The translations under genes and the position numbers were made by a program. The notes beneath the pieces are model-generated. The model was not told the DNA's origin. It made no database searches and worked only from the letters and a program-made list of their open reading frames with translations. Positions 14,966 through 23,650 of a stretch of DNA of 64,000 nt are shown one piece after another (within the stretch, counting starts at the first letter, position 1; each line of letters opens with the position of its first letter). Source of the DNA: JBOZRQ01 sp050789255. Its GTDB lineage: Bacteria; Bacillota; Sulfobacillia; Symbiobacteriales; Symbiobacteriaceae. The DNA is taken from the NCBI GenBank assembly GCA_050789255.1, contig JBOZRQ010000034.1, positions 186,001 through 250,000 on the forward strand, written 5' to 3'.

Positions 14966-17584
14966 TTAGCGCAGGCTCTGCTGCCAGCCAAATCGTACGA
15001 TCGATTCTTGCTCGCCGGGGCGCCGTGCGTAATCCACCTCAATGCGGTGCTTACCCGCAGATAGTGCCTTCGTAAAGGTGATTCTCTTGGTCTCAGTAGG
15101 GGAGGACTCGTCGAGCACGGTCTGGCCGTCAATCTGCACCCGGAGGGCGCCCCGCACCTCCCCGGTGAACGCGTAGCTGCCGCCGGCAAACGCCCAGTCG
15201 CCAGTCCACCGAATGCTGCCCCCGACGTTGGGGTTCCTTTGCTCTGCGATCAGACCGAGCTTGCCGGTGGCAAGATCGATCGCAGTGATCGTCCGGCTGG
15301 TGATGTACCCTGTTAGATCGGGGCTGTGGTAGTAATCGGCCCGCCAGGCGCCCGCCGGCACCTCCTCGGGCGGCTCCTGGTCCTTCCACGAGAGCGCGAT
15401 GCGTCCTACTTGGCCGGGGACGGGACGGTAGCGCACCTCCAGGCGGCGGCGAGGGTTGGCCGCCCCGCGGCCGGGCGGGGTGAACCAGGCGCCCTCCAAC
15501 GTGTAGATATCCTGGGTCCAACTTTTCAGCTCGGTATTCTCCCACTGGTCGAAGAGCAGCTGCCCATCCAGGTAGAGTTGCACCCCGCCGACCGCCGTGA
15601 TCGAGAATCGCTTCCAGCCCTCGGTAGTCGTGAAATCCCCGACCCAATAGGCGCTGTAGTCGGAGGCGTCAACCCCTGACACAGGCGCCCCGCTCCAGGT
15701 AAAGTCCAGTGAGGCGTCCCGCCGGCTGGTGATCCATTCGTTGAACTCGCCGGTGTAGTAGCTGCCCAGCCACGCTTCCGCCGGTACCTGGTACGCAGTC
15801 CCGGGCAGATCGACCCCAATCCGATACTGCCCGATCTCCGCGTTGCCGCGCCAGTACTCCAGGTTGAACGCCGTGACGTCCACAGCGGTGTAGAACCTCT
15901 GCCCGTCGTAGTCGATGCGCAGCAAGGCGGTGCCGGCCCGCGCCAGATCCTGATCGCCGAAGGGGTTTTGCGGGAGGTCGACCTGTCCGTCGTCGCCCGC
16001 CGTGAAGCTGAGGTCTGGCACGCCGTCAATCCACTTGCCGGTGCCGTCCCCCTGCGCCTGGTAGAGCTGCACCCGGGCGCCCGCCAAGGGAAGGCCGCGC
16101 TGATCGTGCAGGTACAGCCGGTTCCGCTCGGGCAAATCCCCGTAGTAGAGGCCGTGGTCCAAGCCATTCTGCACGGTATCCCGGCCCCGTCGGTGGTGCT
16201 TCCGGTTCCACAGCCCGGCGCTGAACTGGTCATAAATCTGGTGGCCTTGGTGGGTCATAATGTCCTGCCCCTTGACAAAGTAGACCATGCCCGGGCGAAT
16301 CTCCGGCAGGTAAGGAGAGCCTGCAAGAGGCGCCCCGTCAGGCGCTGGCACTCGCACCTCGATGGCGACGTTGCGCCGCTCCTTGCTCAATTGCAGGCTG
16401 TAGGTGTCGGGGTGGTACCGAGCGTGGGTGAGGAAGTGCAGCAGTTGGTCGTTCAGCATGAAGGGGCCCCCAGGAAGCACCTCCCAGTGTCCTCCCGGTC
16501 GGGTCTCACCAGGGACCCAGGCGAACGCCTGCGTCAGGTCTACGGTGCGGTCTCTCTCCCTGGGCTGACCGTAGCCCAGGTTTTGACTGAACCCGAGTGT
16601 CCCGTCCGGCACCACGATCACCTTGTCCAGAGCGATGCGGTCGAGCACGCCCTGCGGCGCCACAGGTGATACCGCCTTGGCCATCAGCTCGTTCATGCGG
16701 CGGACGTGGCGCTGCGCCCAGTCCTCAAAGCTGTTGGCGCCGTCGTGGAGCCGGTGCTGATACGCGTGGAAGTATTCGTAGAGGCTCTGTTCCACCCACA
16801 AGCCGAGCAGCAGGGCGTTCGTGCGAATGCTGACCGAGTTGTTCAGCGTGCTGACCTCCCGCAGCGTGCCGTTCGGGTCAGCTACGAACTCCAGGTCATG
16901 GTCAGCCGCCTCCCAGTTCCACGGGAAGGGCACCTGCACCACCTGATCCGGCCCGACGGTCGTACTGCCGATAGCCGCCACCTGCCCGTCGAACCGCCAC
17001 TCATAAAGCACGTCCACCGGTTCGATTCCCCAGTTCTTCACGTGCGCATAATAGATCATGGCTTGCCCGGCATTGGGCAGCCCGGTGCTGTACGAGGTGT
17101 CGAGCGGGTCGAAGGAGATTCGCGGCGTGCGTTCGATATACAGCACGTCAACGTCCGGCTGGGCTGGGGCGTTCAGGCGAACCGTCCGGGTGTCGGGCTC
17201 CCAGCCGACCTTGAAGCCGAGGGCCTGCGCGATGAAGCGGAGCGGCACAAAGGTTCTGTCCGCGAAGACCTGGGCCGGGGCGTCCAGCGTCACGCGCTCG
17301 CCCCCGACCGTCGCGGCAGCGCTTCCGACCGTCAGCACCACGGGTCTGGGCGCCGCAACCGTCACGGTGCGAGTAGCGCCATCCCATGACACGGGGGCGC
17401 CCAGGGCCTCGCCGATCACCCGGACCGGGACCAGCACCCGGTCATTTACGATGCGTGGAGCTGCGTCCGGCTCAAGCAGCACACCGTCCAGAACCAGCCG
17501 GATCTCTGGTTCGGCGGCCCGGACGGGCCCCAGTCCGGCGATCAAACAGATCAGCAGGACCAGGGCCGGGAGGGTGCGTTTCAC
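14966..17584 (-). CDS. Large secreted protein: stalk domain, CARDB-like domain and PA14-like repeats
   Basis: 872 residues from a GTG start with AAGGAG upstream. The Sec signal (about 1-23, ending VRAAEPE) is followed by a copper-amine-oxidase N-terminal domain (about 28-140; RVLVPVRVIGEALGAPVSWD and RTFVPLRFIAQALGFKVGW). A CARDB-like adhesion domain (about 155-255) contains AHVKNWGIEPVDVLYEW and STLNNSVSI. A central domain (about 260-600) is not recognised. Two PA14-like beta-sandwich units follow (about 600-720 and 745-870) with YYTGEFNEWITSRRDASLDF and FAGGSYAFTGEVRGALRVQI. It is expected outside the cell, probably binding wall polymers or polysaccharide. No catalytic motif is visible. Confidence 0.82.
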   Translation of the reverse strand: MKRTLPALVLLICLIAGLGPVRAAEPEIRLVLDGVLLEPDAAPRIVNDRVLVPVRVIGEALGAPVSWDGATRTVTVAAPRPVVLTVGSAAATVGGERVTLDAPAQVFADRTFVPLRFIAQALGFKVGWEPDTRTVRLNAPAQPDVDVLYIERTPRISFDPLDTSYSTGLPNAGQAMIYYAHVKNWGIEPVDVLYEWRFDGQVAAIGSTTVGPDQVVQVPFPWNWEAADHDLEFVADPNGTLREVSTLNNSVSIRTNALLLGLWVEQSLYEYFHAYQHRLHDGANSFEDWAQRHVRRMNELMAKAVSPVAPQGVLDRIALDKVIVVPDGTLGFSQNLGYGQPRERDRTVDLTQAFAWVPGETRPGGHWEVLPGGPFMLNDQLLHFLTHARYHPDTYSLQLSKERRNVAIEVRVPAPDGAPLAGSPYLPEIRPGMVYFVKGQDIMTHQGHQIYDQFSAGLWNRKHHRRGRDTVQNGLDHGLYYGDLPERNRLYLHDQRGLPLAGARVQLYQAQGDGTGKWIDGVPDLSFTAGDDGQVDLPQNPFGDQDLARAGTALLRIDYDGQRFYTAVDVTAFNLEYWRGNAEIGQYRIGVDLPGTAYQVPAEAWLGSYYTGEFNEWITSRRDASLDFTWSGAPVSGVDASDYSAYWVGDFTTTEGWKRFSITAVGGVQLYLDGQLLFDQWENTELKSWTQDIYTLEGAWFTPPGRGAANPRRRLEVRYRPVPGQVGRIALSWKDQEPPEEVPAGAWRADYYHSPDLTGYITSRTITAIDLATGKLGLIAEQRNPNVGGSIRWTGDWAFAGGSYAFTGEVRGALRVQIDGQTVLDESSPTETKRITFTKALSAGKHRIEVDYARRPGEQESIVRFGWQQSLR

Positions 17585-17673
17585 CGGGTATACACACTCC
17601 TTTTCACCTAATCTAAAAACGTATATTTTTTAAACATACGACTGGTTCCTGCAAATGCCCGAGAATCCTTCCA

Positions 17674-17690
17674 CATTGGGGAAACCAATG
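17674..17690. promoter_or_regulatory. Inverted repeat upstream of transketolase
   Basis: CATTGG (17674-17679) and CCAATG (17685-17690) form a perfect inverted repeat around GGAAA, 48 bases before the transketolase start. It is a possible operator; nothing else supports it. Confidence 0.3.
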
Positions 17691-17737
17691 GTATCGTAGA
17701 TGATTGGACAAGGAATCATGAGGGAGGACCCTGACAA

Positions 17738-19780
17738 GTGGTTACCGCCAACCTTTCCCCCGAGCTACGCCAGGCCTGCGTCAACACGATCAAGATGCTC
17801 TCCGCGGACGCGATCGAGAAGGCCAAGTCGGGTCACCCGGGCGCCCCCATGGGCTGCGCTGATATGGCTTTCGTGCTCTGGACCGAGTTCCTGCGCTTTA
17901 ACCCCGAAGACCCGCAGTGGATGGGCCGCGACCGCTTCGTGCTCTCCAACGGGCACGGGTCGATGCTGCTCTACTCCCTGCTGCACCTGGCCGGCTACGA
18001 CCTGCCCATGGAACAGCTCAAGCAGTTCCGCCAGTGGGCCAGCCGCACGCCGGGCCACCCCGAGTTCGGCCACACCCCGGGCGTCGAGGTGACCACCGGC
18101 CCGCTGGGACAGGGCATCGCCCACGCCGTCGGCATGGCCGTGGCCGCCAAGATGATGGCCGCCCGGGTCGCCACCGACGACTTCAACCCCGCTGACAACT
18201 ACATCTACGGCATCTGCGGCGACGGCGATCTCATGGAGGGCCTCTCCGCCGAGGCGGCCTCGCTGGCCGGCCACTGGCAGCTGGGCAACCTGATCTTCCT
18301 GTACGACGACAACGAGATCTCCATCGAAGGCAACACCGACGTCTCCTTCACGGAGGATGTCGAGAAGCGCTTCGAGGCCTACGGCTGGCACGTCCAGAAG
18401 ATCGACGGGCACGACCACGCCCACATCCGCGCGGCGATCACGGCGGCGCAGGGTGTGGAAGACAAGCCCTCGCTGATCATCGCCCGGACGACCATCGGCC
18501 AGGGCAGCCCCAACAAGGGCGGCAAGGAGACCTCCCACGGCGCTCCCCTGGGCGCCGAGGAGCTGCGCCTGACCAAGGAGAACCTCGGCTGGCCCCAGGA
18601 GCCCACCTTCCTGGTGCCCGACGAGGTCCGCTCCTTCTGGTCCGAGCTGAAGGCCGAGAAGCAGGCCTACTACCAGCAGTGGCAGGCCAAGTTCAGCGCC
18701 TGGCGCCAGGCCAACCCGGCCAAGGCCGAGACGCTCGATACCCACATGAACCTGCTCCTCCCCGCCGACCTGGACACCCAGCTGGTCGAGGCGGTCAAGG
18801 GCATGGACAGCCACGCCACCCGCCAGCTCTCCGAGAAGGTGATCCAGCGGGCTGCGGCCCTGGTGCCCTCCCTGGTGGGCGGCTCGGCCGACCTGGCGGA
18901 GTCCAACCTGACCACCATCAAGGGCGGCGGCCACGTGGGCTCGCCCCGCAAGGTCGATGACCACTACGAGCTCGCCTTCAGCGGTCGGGTCTTCCACTAC
19001 GGTGTGCGCGAGCACGCCATGGGCTCGATCGCCAACGGCGTCAACCTGTACGGCGGCTTCCGCTGCTTCGGCGCCACCTTCCTGGTCTTCTCGGACTACA
19101 TGCGCCCGCCGATCCGCCTGGCGGCGCTCATGCAGGTCCCGACCATCTTCGTCTTCACCCACGACTCGATCTTCGTCGGCGAGGATGGCCCGACCCACCA
19201 GCCGATCGAGCACCTGTGGAGCCTGCGGATCATCCCGCACGTCACGCTCTTCCGCCCGGCCGACGGCCTCGAGACCGCCATGGCCTGGGCCTACAGCCTC
19301 ATGCAGGCCAAGGAGCCCACGATCTACGCCCTGACCCGCCACAAGCTCCCCACCCTGGCCCGCCCGGCCGGCTTCACGCCCCGGGACGTCTGGAAGGGCG
19401 GCTACGTGGTGAGCGACGCCGAGGGCGGACAGCCCCAGGCGACCGTCATCGCCACGGGCTCCGAGGTCTCCGTGGCGGTCGGCGCGCAGAAGCTGCTCGC
19501 CGAGAAGGGCATCCAGGTTCGGGTGGTCTCCATGCCCTCGGTGGAGCTCTTCCTCAAGCAGTCCGCCGAGTACCAGAACCAGGTCCTGGGCAACTCGGGC
19601 CGCGTCGCTGCGGTGGAGGCCGGCAAGACCGACGGCTGGTACCGCTTCACGGGCCTGAACGGCCTGGTGATCGGCATCGACGACTTCGGCGCCTCGGCGC
19701 CCGGCGAGGTGGTGGCCGAGAAGTTCGGCCTGACCCCAACCGCCGTGGCCGCCCGGGTCGAGGAGTGGCTCAAGGCATGA
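17738..19780 (+). CDS. tkt: Transketolase
   Basis: 680 residues, full family length, from a GTG start with GGAGGACC upstream. Thiamine-diphosphate and Mg2+ binding: GDGDLMEGLSAEAASLAG and DDNEISIEG. The N-terminal pyrophosphate domain begins KAKSGHPGAPMGCADM. The pyrimidine-domain signature is in VREHAMGSIANGVNLYGG and DSIFVGEDGPTHQPIEHL. It transfers two-carbon units in the non-oxidative pentose phosphate pathway. The stop overlaps the next start (ATGA), so a small zinc-ribbon protein is translationally coupled to it. Confidence 0.97.
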   Translation: MVTANLSPELRQACVNTIKMLSADAIEKAKSGHPGAPMGCADMAFVLWTEFLRFNPEDPQWMGRDRFVLSNGHGSMLLYSLLHLAGYDLPMEQLKQFRQWASRTPGHPEFGHTPGVEVTTGPLGQGIAHAVGMAVAAKMMAARVATDDFNPADNYIYGICGDGDLMEGLSAEAASLAGHWQLGNLIFLYDDNEISIEGNTDVSFTEDVEKRFEAYGWHVQKIDGHDHAHIRAAITAAQGVEDKPSLIIARTTIGQGSPNKGGKETSHGAPLGAEELRLTKENLGWPQEPTFLVPDEVRSFWSELKAEKQAYYQQWQAKFSAWRQANPAKAETLDTHMNLLLPADLDTQLVEAVKGMDSHATRQLSEKVIQRAAALVPSLVGGSADLAESNLTTIKGGGHVGSPRKVDDHYELAFSGRVFHYGVREHAMGSIANGVNLYGGFRCFGATFLVFSDYMRPPIRLAALMQVPTIFVFTHDSIFVGEDGPTHQPIEHLWSLRIIPHVTLFRPADGLETAMAWAYSLMQAKEPTIYALTRHKLPTLARPAGFTPRDVWKGGYVVSDAEGGQPQATVIATGSEVSVAVGAQKLLAEKGIQVRVVSMPSVELFLKQSAEYQNQVLGNSGRVAAVEAGKTDGWYRFTGLNGLVIGIDDFGASAPGEVVAEKFGLTPTAVAARVEEWLKA

Positions 19781-20118
19781 AGCAGATGGTAGGCCTGCCC
19801 CAGCAGATGGCCTGCGACAACTGCTCGGGCCGGACCCGGCTGGAGTTCGACCGGCTCGACGTGGGGCTGCCCGGCCGCCGGATGGTGCTGCACCTTACAA
19901 GCGTGCCGTACTTCCAGTGCCGGGAGTGCGACCATCGCCAGATGCCGGAGCAGGCCAAGGAGCGGCTCGACGCCGGCATCGACCCCTTCCTGGCAGGGGT
20001 GGACCCGGCCAAGGAGGAGCTCTTCGTCCGGCTGAACTGGACGGAATTGCTCTCCCTGGAGCACGGGGAGGGCCACGATCGGCTCTACGAGGTCGAGTGG
20101 GTCCTGGAGGACTGGTAG
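19777..20118 (+). CDS. Small zinc-ribbon protein
   Basis: 113 residues; ATG overlaps the transketolase stop. Two CxxC knuckles (CDNC near residue 13 and CREC near 47) are spaced like YgiT-type or other zinc-ribbon domains. The segment between them (LEFDRLDVGLPG) and the following alpha-helical half resemble N-terminal zinc-ribbon halves of antitoxin-like proteins, but no helix-turn-helix or toxin partner is present. Function unknown. Coupled translation with transketolase suggests a housekeeping or regulatory role. Confidence 0.7.
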   Translation: MKQMVGLPQQMACDNCSGRTRLEFDRLDVGLPGRRMVLHLTSVPYFQCRECDHRQMPEQAKERLDAGIDPFLAGVDPAKEELFVRLNWTELLSLEHGEGHDRLYEVEWVLEDW

Positions 20119-20130
20119 AAAGTGAAAACG

Positions 20131-20170
20131 AGGCCGCCCTGCTGTGCAACTGGCAGGGCGGCCTTTTTCT
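20131..20170 (+). terminator. Terminator after the transketolase operon
   Basis: AGGCCGCCCTGC (20131-20142) pairs perfectly with GCAGGGCGGCCT (20153-20164), followed by TTTTCTTT. The same stem sequence recurs near 23.04 and 24.5 kb. Confidence 0.9.
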
Positions 20171-20247
20171 TTGCTGATTAACATCTGAAGAAGTGATAAA
20201 ATACAAAATAGAAAGTCTACCGTATTGACAATCAGAGGTGAACAGCC

Positions 20248-20580
20248 GTGCTTACTTTACCGGATGGGATCTTGGTAGTGTTCGGCCTGCAGGGCACCGC
20301 AGCATCACTGGTTGGATATGCTCTGATCGGCCGAGCCTGGGGCGGGCTAGTCCTTCTCGGGGTCTTTGCGCTGGCCGGGGATATGCTCGATTCGGCACAG
20401 ATGGAGTGGGGGGCAGCTATGATCCTGCCCTTCATGCTGGTGGAGTTCCCCGTTTTATGGCTGCTTTACCATGTCCTAAAGAAGAGAGAGGACAGGGTGC
20501 GTGCTTGGGTGCGAGTGGCCCTGGCGGTCGCGGGATTGGCGGCGTATCTGTACGCCACGAATTACCCGCTGGCCCCATAG
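20248..20580 (+). CDS. Small membrane protein, tandem paralogue 1
   Basis: 110 residues from a GTG start with AGAGGTG upstream; four predicted membrane helices. The segment ASLVGYALIGRAWGGLVLLG and the later LVEFPVLWLLYHVLKKR have close counterparts in the next gene, so the two arose by duplication. No charged or metal-binding motif suggests a function. I do not recognise the family. The gap from the previous terminator is AT-rich and may hold the promoter. Confidence 0.65.
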   Translation: MLTLPDGILVVFGLQGTAASLVGYALIGRAWGGLVLLGVFALAGDMLDSAQMEWGAAMILPFMLVEFPVLWLLYHVLKKREDRVRAWVRVALAVAGLAAYLYATNYPLAP

Positions 20581-20626
20581 CCCCTGGGATCGTAACCTCA
20601 TGCGCCCAGAAAAGGAGTAGTCGACG

Positions 20627-20953
20627 GTGCTTGGCTTTGGCTTTGGCGATGAGTTCGCGGTGACGTTGCTCTTGTACGGTAGCGGAGCGTCCCTGATTGG
20701 ATACGCTCTGGTTGGCCGGTTCTGGGGCGGACTCGCCCTTGTCGTCGCCGTCTTGCTGGCTGGGTATGTACCAGCTTGGGAGGGCATTGAAGTGGCGGCA
20801 GAGATTGCAGGGCCCTTCGTATTTCTGGAGTTCCCCTTACTCTGGTGGTTCGAGCGCTCGCTCAAGCAGAAGGGCGTCACGGTCGGTGCGTGGCCCCGTG
20901 TGGCCCTTGGGCTGGCTGGAGCCGTGGCTCTCTGGCTTGCCAGCCACATGTAG
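20627..20953 (+). CDS. Small membrane protein, tandem paralogue 2
   Basis: 108 residues, GTG start, 46 bases after paralogue 1. It shares ASLIGYALVGRFWGGLALV and FLEFPLLWWFERSLKQK with it at the same positions, and likewise has four predicted helices. The C terminus ends LASHM. Function unknown. The short gap lacks an obvious terminator, so the two genes are probably co-transcribed and may form a hetero-oligomer; that is inference. Confidence 0.65.
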   Translation: MLGFGFGDEFAVTLLLYGSGASLIGYALVGRFWGGLALVVAVLLAGYVPAWEGIEVAAEIAGPFVFLEFPLLWWFERSLKQKGVTVGAWPRVALGLAGAVALWLASHM

Positions 20954-20962
20954 TACGCGCCC

Positions 20963-21373
20963 TCACTTTGGAAGGGTGCGCTCTAGATTCATGATCGCGT
21001 CCCTGAGCGCTGCAGAATCGATCCATATTGCCTCGCCCTTCCACGTAGCCATCACCCGGGTCTCATCGGAGAGAGCTAGCAAAACACCCTCACCATTTTG
21101 TAGTCGAATCTCGACCTTCAAAGGTGGGGTTGCCGCTTTGTCCCTGGGTGTAGCCGTCTTTGGGCTGTTGAACGCGTCCAACAACGGCTGAATCATGGCT
21201 GCATCGGCCTTTGGTTCGAGGCGCTTGGCCGGTTCGGGCGTATGCCGACTGACTTCCACCCACTGGACATCGTTAAGAGCCAGTTTGGGAAGTGGGATCG
21301 ACCGGTTGGTCGAGTTACACCCGGCGATTAGGAGGACTACCAGCAGGTAAAGTCCGCGTACTGAAGTGCCCAA
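20963..21373 (-). CDS. Putative lipoprotein
   Basis: 136 residues. A TTG start (GGGAG ten bases upstream on this strand) gives a signal MGTSVRGLYLLVVLLIAGC with a lipobox at IAGC. The mature domain of about 115 residues has strands such as DVQWVEVSR, LKVEIRLQNGEGVLLALS and ETRVMATWKGEAIWID, compatible with a small beta-rich surface domain. Not recognised. It is convergent with the small membrane-protein pair, ten bases away without a clear terminator. Confidence 0.6.
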   Translation of the reverse strand: MGTSVRGLYLLVVLLIAGCNSTNRSIPLPKLALNDVQWVEVSRHTPEPAKRLEPKADAAMIQPLLDAFNSPKTATPRDKAATPPLKVEIRLQNGEGVLLALSDETRVMATWKGEAIWIDSAALRDAIMNLERTLPK

Positions 21374-21388
21374 AACTGATCATCTCCC

Positions 21389-21775
21389 ATGGGCATCGTA
21401 ACCGCTCCTGGTATCGGGAATCTCAAGGCGCCTCCAGCCTCGATCCGTCCGAGACAGAGCAGGGACCCTATGCAGACCTGATCCACAAGAAGGTGACCGA
21501 AGCAAAGGCCCGGCTGGGGGAGACGCCTGGGCCTGATGGTGGAAACGTTGGCCGGCGACGTGACGGGCGTAGCGCAGACTGCCGGACAGGTGGCTCCGGG
21601 CGTTCGCATCGGCGGGGATACGTCAGGGGTCGAAAAACTGGGTAAGCTCCGAATCTATGAACTCGGTGACGAAACGATTTACACGACACGGGAACCGGGC
21701 GTGCGCTACGAGGTGCATGCCTCAGCGGGGCGCATCACGCGGGCCTATCTGTACTACAGCTTAGCCCCTTGCTGA
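21389..21775 (+). pseudogene. Possible degraded gene
   Basis: The frame from GTG 21536 to the TGA at 21773 encodes 79 residues (ELGDETIYTTREPGVRYEVH looks like a folded domain) but lacks a good ribosome site. Upstream, ATG 21389 opens the same frame for 30 codons. The plausible link between the two (PYADLIHKKVTEAKARLG) lies in another frame. This pattern fits a small gene with two compensating frameshifts, or simply chance open frames. Function unknown. Confidence 0.3.
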
Positions 21776-22960
21776 TCACTGCATCCCGACAGCCCTGCGC
21801 ACGATGGCGCCCTGGAGGCGCCCGAGGGGCTTACGGCCAAGCAGGGTCATGGCTTCAAGCTCGGTGGGGAACCGGGTGAGGTTCTCGTACCCGTCCCGGG
21901 TGACCAGGGTGGTGTCCGAGTGGCGGATGCCGCCCACGCCCGGCAGGTAAATGCCCGGCTCCACGCTGATCAGCATGTTCTCCGCCAGGATCTCGGTCGA
22001 GCCCTCGGCCACCCAGGGCGCCTCGTGGTTGCCCAGCCCGAAGCCATGGCCGGTCCGGTGCAGCAGGTAGGGGCCGTAGCCCTCGTCTTGCAGGAAGCGC
22101 TTGGCCGCCAGGTCGACCTCGGCGCAGGGGACGCCCGGCCGGACCAGGGCAAAGGCGCGGCGCCTGGCCTCCGTCATCGCGGCGAAGGCTTCCCGCACCT
22201 GGGCCGTGGGGGGAGCGAGGAAGTAGGTGCGCTCGCACTCGGCGGCGTAGCCGTTCACCCGCACAAAGCCCAGGGCAATGTGCGGCCCGTCGCCCAGGCG
22301 GTCATCAATAGAGGGCACACCGTGGGGCTGGGCGCTCAGGGGCGCCGGCCAACTCGCAGCCAGCACGCTGGTCGTCAGCGCCTCGTACCCGTCGTGCTTC
22401 ATGATTTCAATCTGCACGCCTCGGCTCTGGGAGAAGAGCTCCAGCTCCGAAACACCGTGGTAGGAGGCCCGGAAGATCCGCTCGACGGTGTAGTCGGCAT
22501 AGTGGGCCGCCCGGCGCAGCTTCTTTACTTCGGCCTCAGACTTGACGACCCGCAGCTCCTCCACCAGCGGCGCCGTCTCCGGGGCGAAATCCCGGATGCG
22601 GACGTAAATCTCCATGGGGAGGGTGGGCTCCACAGCCACTCGGCGGGCGCCCGCCAACAGCTCGGCCAAGCGCTCGGGCCAGCCCTCGCCCGGAGGGGAG
22701 GGGTAGTCCCAGTAATGGCGCACCTCCGAGACGTTGGGCGCCGCACTGAGGTGGTCCTGCTCCAGCGCAGGCACCAGGAGAACCGGCTCTGCTGCGGCCC
22801 GCACGATGATGAAGAACGGCCGTTCCAGGGGCTTGTAGGAGACCCCGGTCAGGTAATAGATCGAGTCCTCGGCGGAGACGACGAAGGCATCAATCCCGCG
22901 CTGGTTCAGCTTCTCCTTCAGCCGATGCAGCCGCCCGTGGTATTCGTCTGCTGTGATCAT
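21776..22960 (-). CDS. M24-family (pita-bread fold) protein with altered metal-site residues
   Basis: 394 residues with the creatinase-type N-terminal domain (about 1-130) and the pita-bread C-terminal domain. The catalytic-region histidines are in HRTGHGFGLGNHEAPWV and a Glu in ISVEPGIYLPG. The two Asp ligands of Xaa-Pro peptidases are not at their usual places: the first region reads IALGFVRVNGYAAECERTYF. The last Glu of the usual RIED box is replaced in GGIRHSDTTLVT. It is therefore either a member of the non-canonical M24 subgroup near creatinase/ectoine hydrolase, or a hydrolase with different metal use. Cytoplasmic; runs divergently from an ECF sigma gene. Confidence 0.8.
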   Translation of the reverse strand: MITADEYHGRLHRLKEKLNQRGIDAFVVSAEDSIYYLTGVSYKPLERPFFIIVRAAAEPVLLVPALEQDHLSAAPNVSEVRHYWDYPSPPGEGWPERLAELLAGARRVAVEPTLPMEIYVRIRDFAPETAPLVEELRVVKSEAEVKKLRRAAHYADYTVERIFRASYHGVSELELFSQSRGVQIEIMKHDGYEALTTSVLAASWPAPLSAQPHGVPSIDDRLGDGPHIALGFVRVNGYAAECERTYFLAPPTAQVREAFAAMTEARRRAFALVRPGVPCAEVDLAAKRFLQDEGYGPYLLHRTGHGFGLGNHEAPWVAEGSTEILAENMLISVEPGIYLPGVGGIRHSDTTLVTRDGYENLTRFPTELEAMTLLGRKPLGRLQGAIVRRAVGMQ

Positions 22961-23022
22961 GCTCGCTTGTCTCCCCTAATGGTTAAGTTCTAAATACCAC
23001 ACTTCTTTGTTCCGTTCTGGTC

Positions 23023-23061
23023 GTCCTGCATCCGTGGTTGCAGGGCGGCCTCACGTTTTTT
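23023..23061 (+). terminator. Terminator-like hairpin in the leader of the ECF sigma gene
   Basis: GTCCTGCA (23023-23030) pairs with TGCAGGGC (23039-23046) with one wobble, followed by GGCCTCACG and a six-T run (23056-23061). No plus-strand gene precedes it, so it would attenuate a transcript entering the sigma gene, or is a relic of the terminator family found nearby. Confidence 0.45.
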
Positions 23062-23134
23062 CCGAACTGACATCCCAATCGACCTATCTCGTTCGTTCTA
23101 TTGGATGAGACCGGTCGGAAAGGGGCGTGACACG

Positions 23135-23650
23135 ATGGAGATGGCCGAGCGGCCGACGGTATCTCTGCAGGTGTCGGAGCTTTGGATCACAGACGGACGA
23201 CGAATCTACCGGTACCTTTACCGGTTGACGGGGGATCGGGAGCTGGCGGCGGACCTGACGCAGGAGGTCTTTGTCCGGGCGATTCGGGCAGGGGCTGAGT
23301 TCCAGGAGCTTACTGCTCCCTGGCTCTTCCGGGTTGCCACCAACCTGGCGAACGACCACTTCCGGCGGCAGCGGCTGCTCCGGTGGCTGCCCTTCCGGGT
23401 GGAGCGCCACGGCGGTGTTACCCCGGACAGCGCCGAGTCCCTGGCTGAGCAGGACCTGGTCCGGCGGTCTCTGGACCGGCTCTCCCGAGACGCCGCTTCA
23501 CTGGTTCTGCTCAAGAACGGGGAGGGCTTTTCGACCAGGGAGATCGCCGACCTCCTGGGCGAGAACTATGAGGCGGTCCGTAAGCGCCTGGCCAGGGCCC
23601 AAGATCAGTTCCGCATCGAGTACATACGACTGAAGGGAGTGGAGGTATGA
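23135..23650 (+). CDS. ECF-type RNA polymerase sigma factor
   Basis: About 171 residues. Region 2 reads GRRIYRYLYRLTGDRELAADLTQEVFVRAI (DLTQEVF is the core -10-recognition segment) and region 4 GEGFSTREIADLLGENYEAVRKRLARA forms the -35 helix-turn-helix. The open frame reaches back to ATG 23105, but ATG 23135 gives a normal N terminus. The stop overlaps the anti-sigma gene by four bases (ATGA). It probably directs its own operon in response to an envelope signal relayed by the anti-sigma factor. Confidence 0.9.
   Translation: MEMAERPTVSLQVSELWITDGRRIYRYLYRLTGDRELAADLTQEVFVRAIRAGAEFQELTAPWLFRVATNLANDHFRRQRLLRWLPFRVERHGGVTPDSAESLAEQDLVRRSLDRLSRDAASLVLLKNGEGFSTREIADLLGENYEAVRKRLARAQDQFRIEYIRLKGVEV

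Noticed and set aside
17765..19342. 525-codon minus-strand open frame over transketolase
   Set aside because: Antisense to a complete, highly conserved transketolase; no independent signal.
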